From assembly GCF_000744705.1 (NCBI RefSeq), contig NZ_JQML01000001.1, positions 2,294,001-2,358,000 of the forward strand: a stretch of 64,000 nucleotides of DNA, in the 5' to 3' direction. The DNA is from Streptacidiphilus albus JL83. Lineage in GTDB: Bacteria > Actinomycetota > Actinomycetes > Streptomycetales > Streptomycetaceae. Positions within the stretch are counted from its first letter, which is position 1, and the number at the start of each line of letters is the position of its first letter. Below are positions 25,021-35,547 of this stretch, one piece after another. The position numbers and the translations under genes are program-made. Below the pieces are notes generated by a model. That model made no database searches. It was not told the origin of the DNA and saw only the letters and a list, made by a program, of their open reading frames with translations.

Positions 25021-25841
25021 CGTCCGGCTCCTTCGGTCAGTTCGCGGCGGATCTCCTCGGCGAGGCGGAAGGTCAGGTGCCGCCGCCAGGCCGGAAGCCC
25101 GTGGATGTCGTCGAAGTACTCCCCCGGCGCGACCGCGTCCTCGATCGCCTCGCGCAGCGCCGCCGCGTTGGGCGCGGGCGGGAGGCGGAGCTGCACCGGC
25201 CGCACGGTCGAGGCGGTGACGGTCACCGCGAACGTCCCGTCCAGCGGGTCCAGCGTCCCGATGACCAGGGCGCCGGAGCGGCCCAGACCGTACAGCGACG
25301 CCTGCCGGAACGCCGTGCGCCGGGCCAGCGCCCGCGCGGGCAGCGTCACCGAGCGCAGCAGCTCGCCGGCGTCCAGGACGTTGCGGCCGGCGCCGGTGAC
25401 GAAGTCCGCCACCGGGACCTCGCGCACCGCCCCGGACTGGGAGAGCAGTCGGCAGACCCCGCCGAGGGCGGCCGTGAGGGAGATCATCGGCCCGGCCGGC
25501 AGCGAGTTGCAGAGGTTGCCGCCGAGGGTGGCCATGTTCCAGATCTTCCACGAGGCCAGAAAGGCCCGGCAGCACTGTTCGAACAGCGGCCCGGCCGGCC
25601 ACCACGACGGCTTGGGGAAGCGGGAGAGCTGGGCGATCGTACAGGTGGCGGCGATCTCCAGGTCCCCCTCGGCGGTCACCCGCAGCGGCTCCCAGCCGGT
25701 CCGGCTCAGGTCGATCAGCCGGCGGAGGTGCGGCTGCGGCTCGGAGAACAGGTAGGTGCCCCCGCCCAGCCAGGCGTCACCCGGCCGCCAGCCGTCGCGC
25801 CGGCGGGCGTCCCGCACCTCCAGCACCGTGTTCAGATCCAT
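25017..25841 (-). CDS. Xanthine dehydrogenase FAD-binding subunit
   Basis: The 274-residue protein matches the medium CoxM/XdhB-type subunit: AWLGGGTYLFSEPQPHLRRL, and WNMATLGGNLCNSLPAGPMI for FAD pyrophosphate binding, then the C-terminal domain. It carries electrons from the iron-sulfur clusters to NAD+ or another acceptor. Start 25841 (AGGGGC upstream) fits the family's N-terminus. The 4-nt overlap with the fused large subunit implies stoichiometric coupled translation. PucR lies divergent upstream. Confidence 0.92.
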   Translation of the reverse strand: MDLNTVLEVRDARRRDGWRPGDAWLGGGTYLFSEPQPHLRRLIDLSRTGWEPLRVTAEGDLEIAATCTIAQLSRFPKPSWWPAGPLFEQCCRAFLASWKIWNMATLGGNLCNSLPAGPMISLTAALGGVCRLLSQSGAVREVPVADFVTGAGRNVLDAGELLRSVTLPARALARRTAFRQASLYGLGRSGALVIGTLDPLDGTFAVTVTASTVRPVQLRLPPAPNAAALREAIEDAVAPGEYFDDIHGLPAWRRHLTFRLAEEIRRELTEGAGR

Positions 25842-26088
25842 CTGGCCCCTGCCTCGTTCGTTCTCCGCCCGGGGCGCTCGGGTTCCGCCCCGGCTCGATT
25901 GAAACAGCGGTGCGACGCGGCGGGCCATTGGCGATGGGCACCACGTCCGAGCTGCCGGACTGGTTGATCAAACAAGAGGTGTACCGCCCACATCGGCCTG
26001 CACCTACGATGCTCTGACGCATCTCGTCCTCGCATCTGCGGCTGGACCCCTCGACGGACCCCCTGATGCGGAGCACAAGGAGCACGGC

Positions 26089-27630
26089 ATGATCGTCGGA
26101 GATCTACTCACCCTGGAGGACCTGCGGCTGGGCCTGGCCTGGGGCACGCCCGAGCTGCTGGACCGGCGGGTGACCGGGGTGACCTCCACCGACCTGCAGG
26201 ACCCGGCCCGCTATCTGCAGCCCGGCGAGCTGGTGCTCAGCGGCCTGGTCTGGTGGCAGCCCGACGCCGAGGACGAGACCGGACGGACGGACGCCGCGAT
26301 GCGCTTCGCGACCTCGCTGCACAGTGCGGGGGTGGCGGCGCTCCTCGGCGGCGAGGGCACCCACGGCTCGGTCCCGGCCAGCCTGGTCGACGCCTGCCGC
26401 ACCCACCGCATCCCACTGCTGACCGTCCCGGCCGGCACCAGTTTCCGAGCCGTCACCGACCGGATCTACCTCCGGCTGTGGGGCGACCTGAGGAAGTCCT
26501 CGCCGCAGGCGGCGGCGCTGCCGGAGACGGTACGGCGGGAGCTGGCGACGATGCTGGGCGCGGGCGCCCCGCTCGCCGAGGTGCTGACGCTGGCCGTGGC
26601 CCGCCTCGGGCTGCCGGAGTGCTCGGTGCTCTCCGCGGGCGGACGGACGATCGCCGCCTCGGGCAACGGCGAAGGCGGCGGCGAGAGCGCCGGCCATGGC
26701 GACGCTGTCGGCGACGGCGCGGTCAACCTCCCGCCGCACCGGCCCCTCCCCCCGCAGGCGATCCGGCTCGGCCCCGCAGGCGGATCGCCCTTCCACGCGC
26801 GCTACCTGGTCCCCGGCACCCACCCGATGATGCCCGGCCTCGCCGAACTCCTGGTCCCGGTGGTCGCGTCCGCGCGGTCGACGGCCGCCGAGCGGCGCAA
26901 CGCGGCGGCGCGGCTGCTGGCCCTGCTGGGCGCCGCGCGGGAGGCCGACCGCAGCGACCTGGCCGACGCGGTCGGGAGCTGCGGCCTGCCGCCGGGCGTG
27001 CCGTTGACGGCGGTGACCGCCCGGATCGACCGGGCACCGACCGCCTGGGCGCTGGACGCGCTCACCGAGGCCCTGCACAGCATCGACGCCGTCTTCGCCG
27101 CCGGCCCCGACCAGCACGGGGAGGCCACCGCCCTGGTGGTCGGACCCGTCGACCGGCTGCGCACCCTGCCCCCGGTGCTGCAGCGGCAGTTGACCGCCAG
27201 TCAGCGGCTGCGCCTCGGCATCGGTCCGGCCGTCGGGCAGACCACGCCCGCGCTGCGGGCGGCCCTGGTGCGGGCCCGCTACGCGCTGGCGGCAGCGGAC
27301 CCGGTCGGCCACGCGGACGACCTGGACTCGCTCGCCGAGCTGCTCCGGGGCGTCCCGGCCGAGGTGGCCGCCGCCTTCCGGCAGCGGATCCTGGACCCGC
27401 TCACCCGACACGACCAGGAGAACGGCGTCTCGCTGCTGGACACCCTGTCCGTGTTCCTGGACTGCGACTGCTCCTGGGCCAGGACGGCGAGGGCGCTGCA
27501 CATCCACGTCAACACCGTCCACTACCGGATCCGCCGGATCGAGACCCTCACCGGCCGCGACCTGTCCCGGCTGGCGGACCAGTGCGACCTGCGCACCGCG
27601 CTGCTCTGCCGACCGCTGCCCGACTGCTGA
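26089..27630 (+). CDS. pucR: PucR-family purine catabolism regulator
   Basis: The 513-residue protein has the N-terminal PucR sensory domain (residues about 1-130: TLEDLRLGLAWGTPELLDRR ... GELVLSGLVWW ... AHRIPLLTVP-like). A middle GGDEF-like/CdaR segment follows, then the C-terminal HTH_30: LLDTLSVFLDCDCSWARTAR and HIHVNTVHYRIRRIETLTGR. It is divergent from the xanthine dehydrogenase operon with a 247-nt intergenic region, so it probably controls those genes in response to a purine intermediate. A Gly/Asp-rich linker near residues 185-215 is variable-looking. Confidence 0.93.
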   Translation: MIVGDLLTLEDLRLGLAWGTPELLDRRVTGVTSTDLQDPARYLQPGELVLSGLVWWQPDAEDETGRTDAAMRFATSLHSAGVAALLGGEGTHGSVPASLVDACRTHRIPLLTVPAGTSFRAVTDRIYLRLWGDLRKSSPQAAALPETVRRELATMLGAGAPLAEVLTLAVARLGLPECSVLSAGGRTIAASGNGEGGGESAGHGDAVGDGAVNLPPHRPLPPQAIRLGPAGGSPFHARYLVPGTHPMMPGLAELLVPVVASARSTAAERRNAAARLLALLGAAREADRSDLADAVGSCGLPPGVPLTAVTARIDRAPTAWALDALTEALHSIDAVFAAGPDQHGEATALVVGPVDRLRTLPPVLQRQLTASQRLRLGIGPAVGQTTPALRAALVRARYALAAADPVGHADDLDSLAELLRGVPAEVAAAFRQRILDPLTRHDQENGVSLLDTLSVFLDCDCSWARTARALHIHVNTVHYRIRRIETLTGRDLSRLADQCDLRTALLCRPLPDC

Positions 27631-27860
27631 CGACCGGCCGCGCCGACGGTGCCTCAGCCGCCGTCCAGGTCGTGACGGGCCGCATCCGGACGGCCGGTCC
27701 GGCGGCGGCCGGTGCACCACTTCGGTCCGCTTCCCGCGCGCCTCCCGATCGTGAAGCTCTGCTGTTGCCAGAGTGAAGAAAACCTCGATGGACTTAACAG
27801 TCCGGGCCGGGCAGATTGCTGTGTGCCCCGCCCCGCCCCACCGTGCACAGGAGCCGCCGC

Positions 27861-28892
27861 GTGAAAGCACTCGTGAAGGACAAGGCCGAGCCCGGCCTCT
27901 GGCTGCAGGACGTGCCGGAGCCCGAGACCGGCCCCGGCGATGTCCTGATCAAGGTGCTCCGCACCGGCATCTGCGGCACCGACCTGCACATCCGGGCCTG
28001 GGACGGCTGGGCGCAGCAGGCCGTGGCCACGCCGCTGACGATCGGTCACGAGTTCGTCGGCGAGGTCGCCACCGTCGGCCGCGACGTGGCCGACGTCAAG
28101 GTCGGCGACCTGGTCAGCGGCGAGGGCCACCTGGTCTGCGGGAAGTGCCGCAACTGCCTGGCCGGGCGCCGCCACCTGTGCCGCGCGACGGTCGGCCTGG
28201 GCGTGGGCCGGGACGGCGCCTTCGCCGAGTACGTGGCGCTGCCGGCGTCGAACGTCTGGGTGCACCGCACGCCGGTCGACCTCGACATCGCCGCCGTGTT
28301 CGATCCCTTCGGCAACGCCGTGCACACCGCGCTCTCCTTCCCCCTGGTCGGCGAGGACGTGCTGATCACCGGTGCGGGCCCGATCGGGATCATGGCCGCC
28401 GCCGTGGCCAGGCACGCCGGCGCCCGCAAGGTGATGATCACCGACGTCAGCGAGGACCGGCTGGAGCTGGCCCGCAAGGTCGGCGTCAGCCTGGCGCTGA
28501 ACGTCGCGGAGCACTCCATCGCCGAGGGCCAGGCGCTGCTGGGTCTGCGCGAGGGCTTCGACGTCGGCCTGGAGATGTCGGGGCGTCCCGAGGCCATGCA
28601 GGACATGATCGCCAACATGACCCACGGCGGGAAGATCGCCGTGCTGGGCCTGCCGACGGCGCCGTTCCCGGTCGACTTCGCCAGGATCGTCACCTCGATG
28701 ATCACCATCAAGGGCATCTACGGCCGGGAGATGTTCGAGACCTGGTACGCCATGTCCGTGCTGCTGGAGGCCGGTCTCGACCTCAGCCCGGTGATCACCG
28801 GACGCTACGACTTCCGGGACTTCGGAGCGGCCTTCGACGAGGCGGCCGGCGGACGCTGCGGAAAGATCGTCCTCGACTGGACCAGCGCCTGA
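27861..28892 (+). CDS. tdh: L-threonine 3-dehydrogenase
   Basis: The 343-residue zinc alcohol-dehydrogenase-type enzyme has the catalytic-zinc GICGTDLHI and GHEFVG motifs, the structural-zinc Cys set [15 protein letters not shown], the Rossmann motif GAGPIGIM and the Tdh-characteristic [18 protein letters not shown]. It oxidises threonine to 2-amino-3-ketobutyrate with NAD+. The length equals the usual 341-343. GTG 27861 has CAGGAG 7 nt upstream. kbl follows after 49 nt, forming the standard two-step threonine-to-glycine operon. Confidence 0.95.
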   Translation: MKALVKDKAEPGLWLQDVPEPETGPGDVLIKVLRTGICGTDLHIRAWDGWAQQAVATPLTIGHEFVGEVATVGRDVADVKVGDLVSGEGHLVCGKCRNCLAGRRHLCRATVGLGVGRDGAFAEYVALPASNVWVHRTPVDLDIAAVFDPFGNAVHTALSFPLVGEDVLITGAGPIGIMAAAVARHAGARKVMITDVSEDRLELARKVGVSLALNVAEHSIAEGQALLGLREGFDVGLEMSGRPEAMQDMIANMTHGGKIAVLGLPTAPFPVDFARIVTSMITIKGIYGREMFETWYAMSVLLEAGLDLSPVITGRYDFRDFGAAFDEAAGGRCGKIVLDWTSA

Positions 28893-28941
28893 CCCGCGCG
28901 CCCTTCCCGAACGCACCAGCCCCGAAGAGGAGAGCCTGACC

Positions 28942-30135
<1,194 letters not shown>

Positions 30136-30139
30136 GAGG

Positions 30140-31060
30140 GTGATCGATTCCAGACGGCTGCGCACGCTGCGGGCCGTGGCGGACCACCGGACGGTGACCG
30201 CCGCGGCGGCCGTGCTGTACCTCACGCCCTCCGCCGTGTCCCAGCAGCTGGCCGCGCTGGAACAGGAGACCGGCCACCGGCTGCTCCAGCGGGACGGGCG
30301 CGGGGTGCGGCTCACCCCCGCCGGCGAGATCCTGCTGGTCCACGCGGACGCGGTGCTGGCCCAGCTGGAGCGGGCCGAGGCCGAGCTCGCCGCGTACTCC
30401 TCGGGGGCGGCGGGCGAGGTCACCGTCGCCTCCTTCGCCACCGGCATCGCCCTGGTGCTGGCCCCGGCCCTGGTCGCACTGGCCGGGACCGCGCCGGGCA
30501 TCCGGGTCCGGGTGCTGGACGCCGAGGGCGACGAGAGCCTGCCGATGGTGCTGGAGGGCCGGGCCGACCTCGCGGTCGCGGTCGAGTACCGGGGCGCGCC
30601 GCGCGACGACGAGCAACGGCTGGTCCGGGTCCCGCTCTACGCCGAGCCCTTCGACGCGGTGCTGCCTCCAGGGCATCCGCTCGCTGCCGGGGCCCGGGTG
30701 CCGATGGCGGCGCTGGCCGAGGAGCCGTGGATCGGCCCCTACCCCGGCAACCCCTGCCACGACGTGGTCGTGCTGGCCTGCGAGCACGCCGGTTTCCAGC
30801 CCCGGCTGCGGCACTCCTCGGACGACTTCCGGGCCGTGGTCGCGCTGGCCGGGGCCGGGGCCGGAGTCGCCCTGGTGCCGCGCTCGGCCCTGCGCGACCT
30901 GGACCTCTCGCAGGTCGCGGTGCGGCCGGTGGACGGCGTCCCGGCGATCCGCCGGGTCTTCGCCGCGGTGCGGCGCGGCGCGGAGGGGAACCCGCTGCTG
31001 CGCCCGGTCCTGGACGCCCTGCGCACCGCCGCCGACGGCTCCAGCTCCACGCCCGACTGA
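30140..31060 (+). CDS. LysR-family transcriptional regulator
   Basis: The 306-residue protein has the LysR HTH (LRTLRAVADHRTVTAAAAVL, LTPSAVSQQLAALEQETGHR) and a periplasmic-binding-like effector domain (GEVTVASFATGIALVLAP ... GVALVPRSAL). GTG 30140 lies 4 nt after kbl, so it is probably cotranscribed with tdh-kbl. That is unusual, since LysR genes are mostly divergent from their targets; it may autoregulate the operon or have been appended. A heptamer tandem repeat follows its stop. Confidence 0.9.
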   Translation: MIDSRRLRTLRAVADHRTVTAAAAVLYLTPSAVSQQLAALEQETGHRLLQRDGRGVRLTPAGEILLVHADAVLAQLERAEAELAAYSSGAAGEVTVASFATGIALVLAPALVALAGTAPGIRVRVLDAEGDESLPMVLEGRADLAVAVEYRGAPRDDEQRLVRVPLYAEPFDAVLPPGHPLAAGARVPMAALAEEPWIGPYPGNPCHDVVVLACEHAGFQPRLRHSSDDFRAVVALAGAGAGVALVPRSALRDLDLSQVAVRPVDGVPAIRRVFAAVRRGAEGNPLLRPVLDALRTAADGSSSTPD

Positions 31061-31068
31061 CCGACTGA

Positions 31069-31115
31069 CCGGCGACCGGCGACCGGCGACCGGCGACCGG
31101 CGACCGGCGACCGGC
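31069..31115 (+). repeat. Tandem heptamer CCGGCGA, six copies plus a partial
   Basis: Six exact CCGGCGA units (31069-31110) end in a partial unit, preceded by two copies of CCGACTGA. The array lies between the LysR stop and the convergent PII gene. Slippage-prone; too short a unit for a CRISPR array. It could act as a transcription road-block, but no hairpin is formed by the unit itself. Confidence 0.85.
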
Positions 31116-31162
31116 ACAGCGGAGCACGGGACAGGCCGCGCCGGATCGGGCCGCGGGCCCGC

Positions 31163-31690
<528 letters not shown>

Positions 31691-33067
31691 TCAGCCCTGG
31701 GGGCCGCCCACCGCGCTCCGGCCCCGGTCCAGCAGCTGGAGGTACCGCTCGACCGCCGACAGGTCGGTCTTCGCCAGCTCGGCCGGACGGATGACGATGC
31801 GCAGCTCCGGCGCCACCGGCGGACCGCTGCGGCAGCTGCGGGCGAAGGTCTCGATGATCAGGGCCATCAGCTGCGAGCGGTCCAGGTCGACGATCCGGGC
31901 CAGCCCGGAGCCGACCAGTGGGATCGCCACCGGCTTGAACAGCCCGTGCCGGGCCACCGACCGCCACAGCTCCTCCAGGCTCGCCCGCAGGTCGGCCGGG
32001 CCCGAGCGGGCGACCAGGTCGTTGCCCAGCCGCGAGTACGCGGTCGCGAAGACCCGGCGCCCGCCGATCGGGAGCGGGACGGTGGTGCCGATCGGGTAGC
32101 GGGTGCGCCGGCCGCGCGGCTTGTCCTGCACCCGCTCGGTGCCGACCGGGGTGAACCCCTTGAGGCCCAGCCGCAGCTTCTCGTCCAGCAGTTGTGGCCG
32201 CCCGCCGAAGAACCGGTCGACCAGCTGGCCCTGGACGCTCTCGCTGCTGATCACGTAGTCCTGGTCGGTGGAGGTGTCGAAGGTGTCGGTGAAGCCGACC
32301 ACCAGGTTGGCGTCCGACTGGTCGAAGAGGTCGCCCCGGCACACCACCACGTCGGCGTGGAGACCGGGCACCGAGTGCCGGAGCAGTTCGTCGCCGTGCC
32401 GCTCGCGGAGCCGGGCCCGCAGGGCGCCGAGGACGTCGGCGGCGGCCGGGTCGTCGGGCCGCTCCTCGGCCATCCGTTCGGCCACCGGCAGCGCCAGGTC
32501 GTGCCGCCCCAGCTTCATCTGATTGTGGATCAGCTCCTGGCGGGCGGTCTCCTGCAGTTGGCTCAATCGCCGGGTCAGCACCACGGAGTAGCTCTCGCCG
32601 CTGACTTCGAGCAGCGGCCGCCCGCGCACCAGGGCGAGCGCCGTCGCCAGCTTCCGCACCGCCGAGGCCGGGGTCGCGTAGAGGGCGGAGTTGATCAGTT
32701 CGGTGAATTCGGCCGCATCCAGCTCCCCCGGCCTTAACAGCAGTCGGTACGCGGTCTCCGGGCCGCCGGCGGTGAGCAGTTGCTCGGTGCGCAGCATCCG
32801 GGCGCCCTCGCCGGTCTGTTCGGGGTCGAGCGCGCGGCGCAGTTCCAGCACCCGCTTCTGCACCTCGTTCCGGCTGCGCTGCGCCTGGTGCGGCAGCTCG
32901 GTGACCAACCCCCAGACCTCCCGCCGGAGTTGGCGAACCGGCACGGCCTCGCCCTCGGCCGCCACCAACCGCACCAGCAGCCGGGTGGTCAGCGGGGTGA
33001 GCCGTACCGGGACGTCGTCGACCTCCAGCGTGACCGGCCCCAGAACGCTCACCCGTATGCGCGCCAT
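31691..33067 (-). CDS. SARP-type regulator fused to a DUF6430/ThsA-like macro domain
   Basis: The 458-residue protein has three parts. Residues about 1-105 form an OmpR-like winged helix (IRVSVLGPVTLEVDDVPVRL ... LRREVWG ... LRRALDP). Residues about 115-225 form a BTAD-like helical repeat (RQELIHNQMKLGRHDLALPV). Residues about 237-440 match DUF6430, the macro domain of Thoeris ThsA: VVVCRGDLFDQSDANLVVGF, TDTFDT, VISSESVQGQLVDRFF, and late GSGLARI. ThsA macro domains bind ADP-ribose-type signals made by TIR enzymes. A TIR-like gene is 170 nt upstream, so this may be a transcription factor switched by its product. GGAGG precedes ATG 33067. Confidence 0.82.
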   Translation of the reverse strand: MARIRVSVLGPVTLEVDDVPVRLTPLTTRLLVRLVAAEGEAVPVRQLRREVWGLVTELPHQAQRSRNEVQKRVLELRRALDPEQTGEGARMLRTEQLLTAGGPETAYRLLLRPGELDAAEFTELINSALYATPASAVRKLATALALVRGRPLLEVSGESYSVVLTRRLSQLQETARQELIHNQMKLGRHDLALPVAERMAEERPDDPAAADVLGALRARLRERHGDELLRHSVPGLHADVVVCRGDLFDQSDANLVVGFTDTFDTSTDQDYVISSESVQGQLVDRFFGGRPQLLDEKLRLGLKGFTPVGTERVQDKPRGRRTRYPIGTTVPLPIGGRRVFATAYSRLGNDLVARSGPADLRASLEELWRSVARHGLFKPVAIPLVGSGLARIVDLDRSQLMALIIETFARSCRSGPPVAPELRIVIRPAELAKTDLSAVERYLQLLDRGRSAVGGPQG

Positions 33068-33237
33068 GCGGACCTCCATACGCTTCGCCCCCCGCGTCGA
33101 GTGATCTCGGAAGCGGTGTCGGTCAGCGTATCAAGGCAGCTTGGAGGGGTGTTGTCACTTTCTGCTGTTCATGCCTGACAGGTTCGGCCCGAGTCCGGCG
33201 GGCGGTCGGACCGGCCCCCGGCGCACCGGCGGGCGGC

Positions 33238-33945
33238 TCACGGCCGGCCGGGGCGGCGGCCGTAGGCGGCGAGGTGCCGGAAGGGCCAGGTCTGCCGCCA
33301 GTCCGAGCCGGTGTCGTTGACCTGGCAGCCGGCCCGCTTCAACCGCTCCACGACCTTGCCGATGGCGGTCTCCGAACCGTCGAACTGGATCACGTTCCGG
33401 CCCGCGATGTCGCTGGCCGGGCGCAGCGTCCCGAACTCGACGATGAGGGTGCGCTCCGGGTAGGCCATCAGCACCATGCCCAGCTCGATCAGCACGTTCG
33501 GCCGGGCCTGGCCGGTCGCCCGGGTCTCGTGCACGGGCTCCTCCTCGCGGTGCAGCGAGGGGTGCAGCCGGGCCTCGTCGTCCGGAGTCAGCAGCACCAG
33601 CGCGGCCTGCGCGAAGTGCGGCGCCCGGGCGACGACCTCGCCGATGAACGGCGACGCCTGGCCGGTCGCCCCGACCAGGTCCTCCCACTCCAGCGGACGC
33701 AGGTCCAGCCGGCGCAGCAGCTCGAACACCTCCCGCCGCACCTGCTCGTCGCGTCCGTGGACGACGAAGACGTTCCGGGAGCGGTCGGCCGGGGACTCCG
33801 GGGCGGCGGCCCCCGACTTCCTGGAGCGGTCCGGGAAGCCCACCGTCATCGGCGAGCGGTCGCCCTGGGTCTGCTGTCCCTGGTTGTCGTAACTGACGTT
33901 GCCGGTACCGAAGTTGCTCTTGTCACCGAAGCGGGGTCCGGTCAT
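33238..33945 (-). CDS. TIR-like (CAP12/Pycsar-effector type) protein with N-terminal G/N/Q motif
   Basis: The 235-residue protein has two parts. Residues 7-29 carry the G/N/Q-rich motif FGTGNVSYDNQGQQTQGD, also found at the C-terminus of the upstream gene product. Residues about 57-190 are a TIR-like nucleotide-binding domain: NVFVVHGRDEQVRREVFELL, LEWEDLVG, AALVLLTPDDEA, then NVLIELGMVLM with the probable catalytic Glu154, and RTLIVEFG. Relatives are NAD-cleaving effectors or predicted nucleotide-binding proteins of defence islands. AAGGAG overlapping the upstream stop, 5 nt away, couples translation with the two-TM gene. Confidence 0.85.
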   Translation of the reverse strand: MTGPRFGDKSNFGTGNVSYDNQGQQTQGDRSPMTVGFPDRSRKSGAAAPESPADRSRNVFVVHGRDEQVRREVFELLRRLDLRPLEWEDLVGATGQASPFIGEVVARAPHFAQAALVLLTPDDEARLHPSLHREEEPVHETRATGQARPNVLIELGMVLMAYPERTLIVEFGTLRPASDIAGRNVIQFDGSETAIGKVVERLKRAGCQVNDTGSDWRQTWPFRHLAAYGRRPGRP

Positions 33946-34019
33946 CGCTGCTACTCCTTGCCGATGGATGAGTTGTCGCCCTGGGTCAGCTGGCCCTGGT
34001 TGTCGTAACTGACGTTGCC
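33878..34019. repeat. Duplicated motif-coding DNA in the TIR and two-TM genes
   Basis: Positions 33878-33903 and 33994-34019 are identical over 26 nt (plus strand begins CCCTGGTTGTCGTAACTGAC), and flanking sequence is also similar over about 70 nt. They encode the shared GNVSYDNQG core, including the same rare AGT serine codon, in both genes. The two copies are 116 nt apart. Confidence 0.9.
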
Positions 34020-35453
34020 GCTGCCGAAGCTGGCCTTGTCCCCGATGGTCTGGTTGAGGATGTTGGTCTGGTGGGCGTTGTGCTCGTGGAGGTCGACGTT
34101 GTTCTCGGCCAGGAAGGTCCCGATGATCTGCAGCAGCCGGCGCTGGACGATCTGCATGTACTTGGTCCGGTCGGCCGCCTGGAAGAACAGCGAGAGGTCG
34201 TCGCTCATCGCCATCTCCCGGACGCTGGTGAGCGCGCCGGTATTGACCGCCCTGACCGCGTAGCGGTCCAGGCCGAACTGGCTGGTCTCCTCCTGCCGCA
34301 GCTTCCGGCCGCGGGACCGTCTGCGGGGCACCAGCCGGAGGAGCAGCCTGCCCAGCGCCCGGAAGGCGACGCCCGGTGCGCCCTTGAGCACGTGCCAGGC
34401 CACCCGCCGCATCAGCGGTCCGTCGACGGTGGCCGGCAGCAGGTCGACCAGGTGGAAGCTCTCGATGATCGGCGTCAGCACATAGGTGTAGAACTCGGTG
34501 TGCAGGGTGTCGCCCTGGCGGTCGAACCGGACGAACATCGAGGTGACCAGCTCCTGGTCCCAGGAGCCGACCCGGACGCACAGGTAGTCGCGCTCCTTCT
34601 CCCGGTTCTGCTCCGGCCGGGCGGCGGTGTCGGTGCCGGACGACGCACCCCCCGATGCGCCGTCCGGCACCTGGTTGGCAGTGCGGTAGGTCTGCCGCTC
34701 GATGGTGAGTCCCTGGATCTGCTCGCCCTCGACGGCCTCGTCACGCAGCTGCCTGGTCATGTGGTCGGTGACGTACGCCGTGATGTCGGCGACCGTGAAC
34801 GGCTTCACCTGCTTGCGCTCCAGCGCGCCCTCCGGCTCGGACGGGTCGGGTACCGGCCGGGAGATCCGCTTCTCCAGGACGTTGACCGGGGCGCCGATCA
34901 GCAGTTCGGTGTTGGCCCAGCCGTCGACACCCACGCCGGCCCCCACGAACGGGGTGTAGTCGCCGAAGAGGACCATGTTCTCGTCGGCGGTCTGCTGCCG
35001 GTGGATCTTCGCGACCAGCTCCGCGGTGAGCCGCGAGGTGTCCGGGTAGTCGCCGTCGAAGCCGCCGGCGCCCCGCTGCGGCCGGAGCCGGGTCACCAGG
35101 GCCTGGAGCGTGGCGATCCGCCGCAGGTAGGCGGCGCCCCAGAGCAGCCAGAGGAAGAGCAGCACGCCGATGGACGGGTCCAGCAGCCCGGCGTACATCA
35201 GCACCAGCAGCACGACGGCGCCGCCGGCCACGATCGACGCCTGGGTGCGGCGCAGCCGCTCCGCAGCGAGGGCGTGCGCCAGCACGGGGACCGCGTCATA
35301 GCCGTAGGACGGCGCCACCACCCGGAAGCGGTTGGTCAGCAGCTCTCTGATGACGGACTTGCGGTAGCCGGGGTCCAGGTAGGTGCCGGCGCAGAGCAGA
35401 CGGGTGGCCTTGCTGGTCGCGTCGCCCTTCGGGGGGACTGCCGTACTGGTCAT
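33951..35453 (-). CDS. Two-TM membrane protein with C-terminal G/N/Q-rich motif
   Basis: The 500-residue protein has a soluble N-terminus with CAGTYLDPGYRKSVIRELLT, two adjacent membrane helices (about residues 73-90 and 93-110) and a large cytoplasmic region of about 360 residues with no fold I recognise. A basic patch RRRSRGRKLRQ lies near residue 380. The C-terminal tail from residue 471 reads GDKASFGSGNVSYDNQGQ, matching the start of the TIR-like protein encoded 5 nt downstream. I infer a membrane sensor or scaffold that recruits the TIR protein through the shared motif. Function is otherwise unknown. Confidence 0.8.
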   Translation of the reverse strand: MTSTAVPPKGDATSKATRLLCAGTYLDPGYRKSVIRELLTNRFRVVAPSYGYDAVPVLAHALAAERLRRTQASIVAGGAVVLLVLMYAGLLDPSIGVLLFLWLLWGAAYLRRIATLQALVTRLRPQRGAGGFDGDYPDTSRLTAELVAKIHRQQTADENMVLFGDYTPFVGAGVGVDGWANTELLIGAPVNVLEKRISRPVPDPSEPEGALERKQVKPFTVADITAYVTDHMTRQLRDEAVEGEQIQGLTIERQTYRTANQVPDGASGGASSGTDTAARPEQNREKERDYLCVRVGSWDQELVTSMFVRFDRQGDTLHTEFYTYVLTPIIESFHLVDLLPATVDGPLMRRVAWHVLKGAPGVAFRALGRLLLRLVPRRRSRGRKLRQEETSQFGLDRYAVRAVNTGALTSVREMAMSDDLSLFFQAADRTKYMQIVQRRLLQIIGTFLAENNVDLHEHNAHQTNILNQTIGDKASFGSGNVSYDNQGQLTQGDNSSIGKE

Positions 35454-35547
35454 GGCGAATCGATTCTCCGCTGAGGGTCGAGGGGGTGGGAGCGGGGGTG
35501 GACGGGGCCGTGGGGCGGTGCGGACGCCCGGACGGACCCGGAGCGGT

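Noticed and set aside
20956-25755. 1,599-codon open frame on the plus strand
   Set aside because: It is antisense to the xanthine dehydrogenase genes and out of frame in the monooxygenase; stop codons are simply rare at this GC content.
22168-27630. Carbon monoxide dehydrogenase-type enzyme
   Set aside because: The CoxL active-site signature was not seen, and the divergent PucR regulator supports purine catabolism.
31069-31115. Possible CRISPR-like array
   Set aside because: The unit is 7 bp with no spacers and no cas genes are present; it is a simple tandem repeat.
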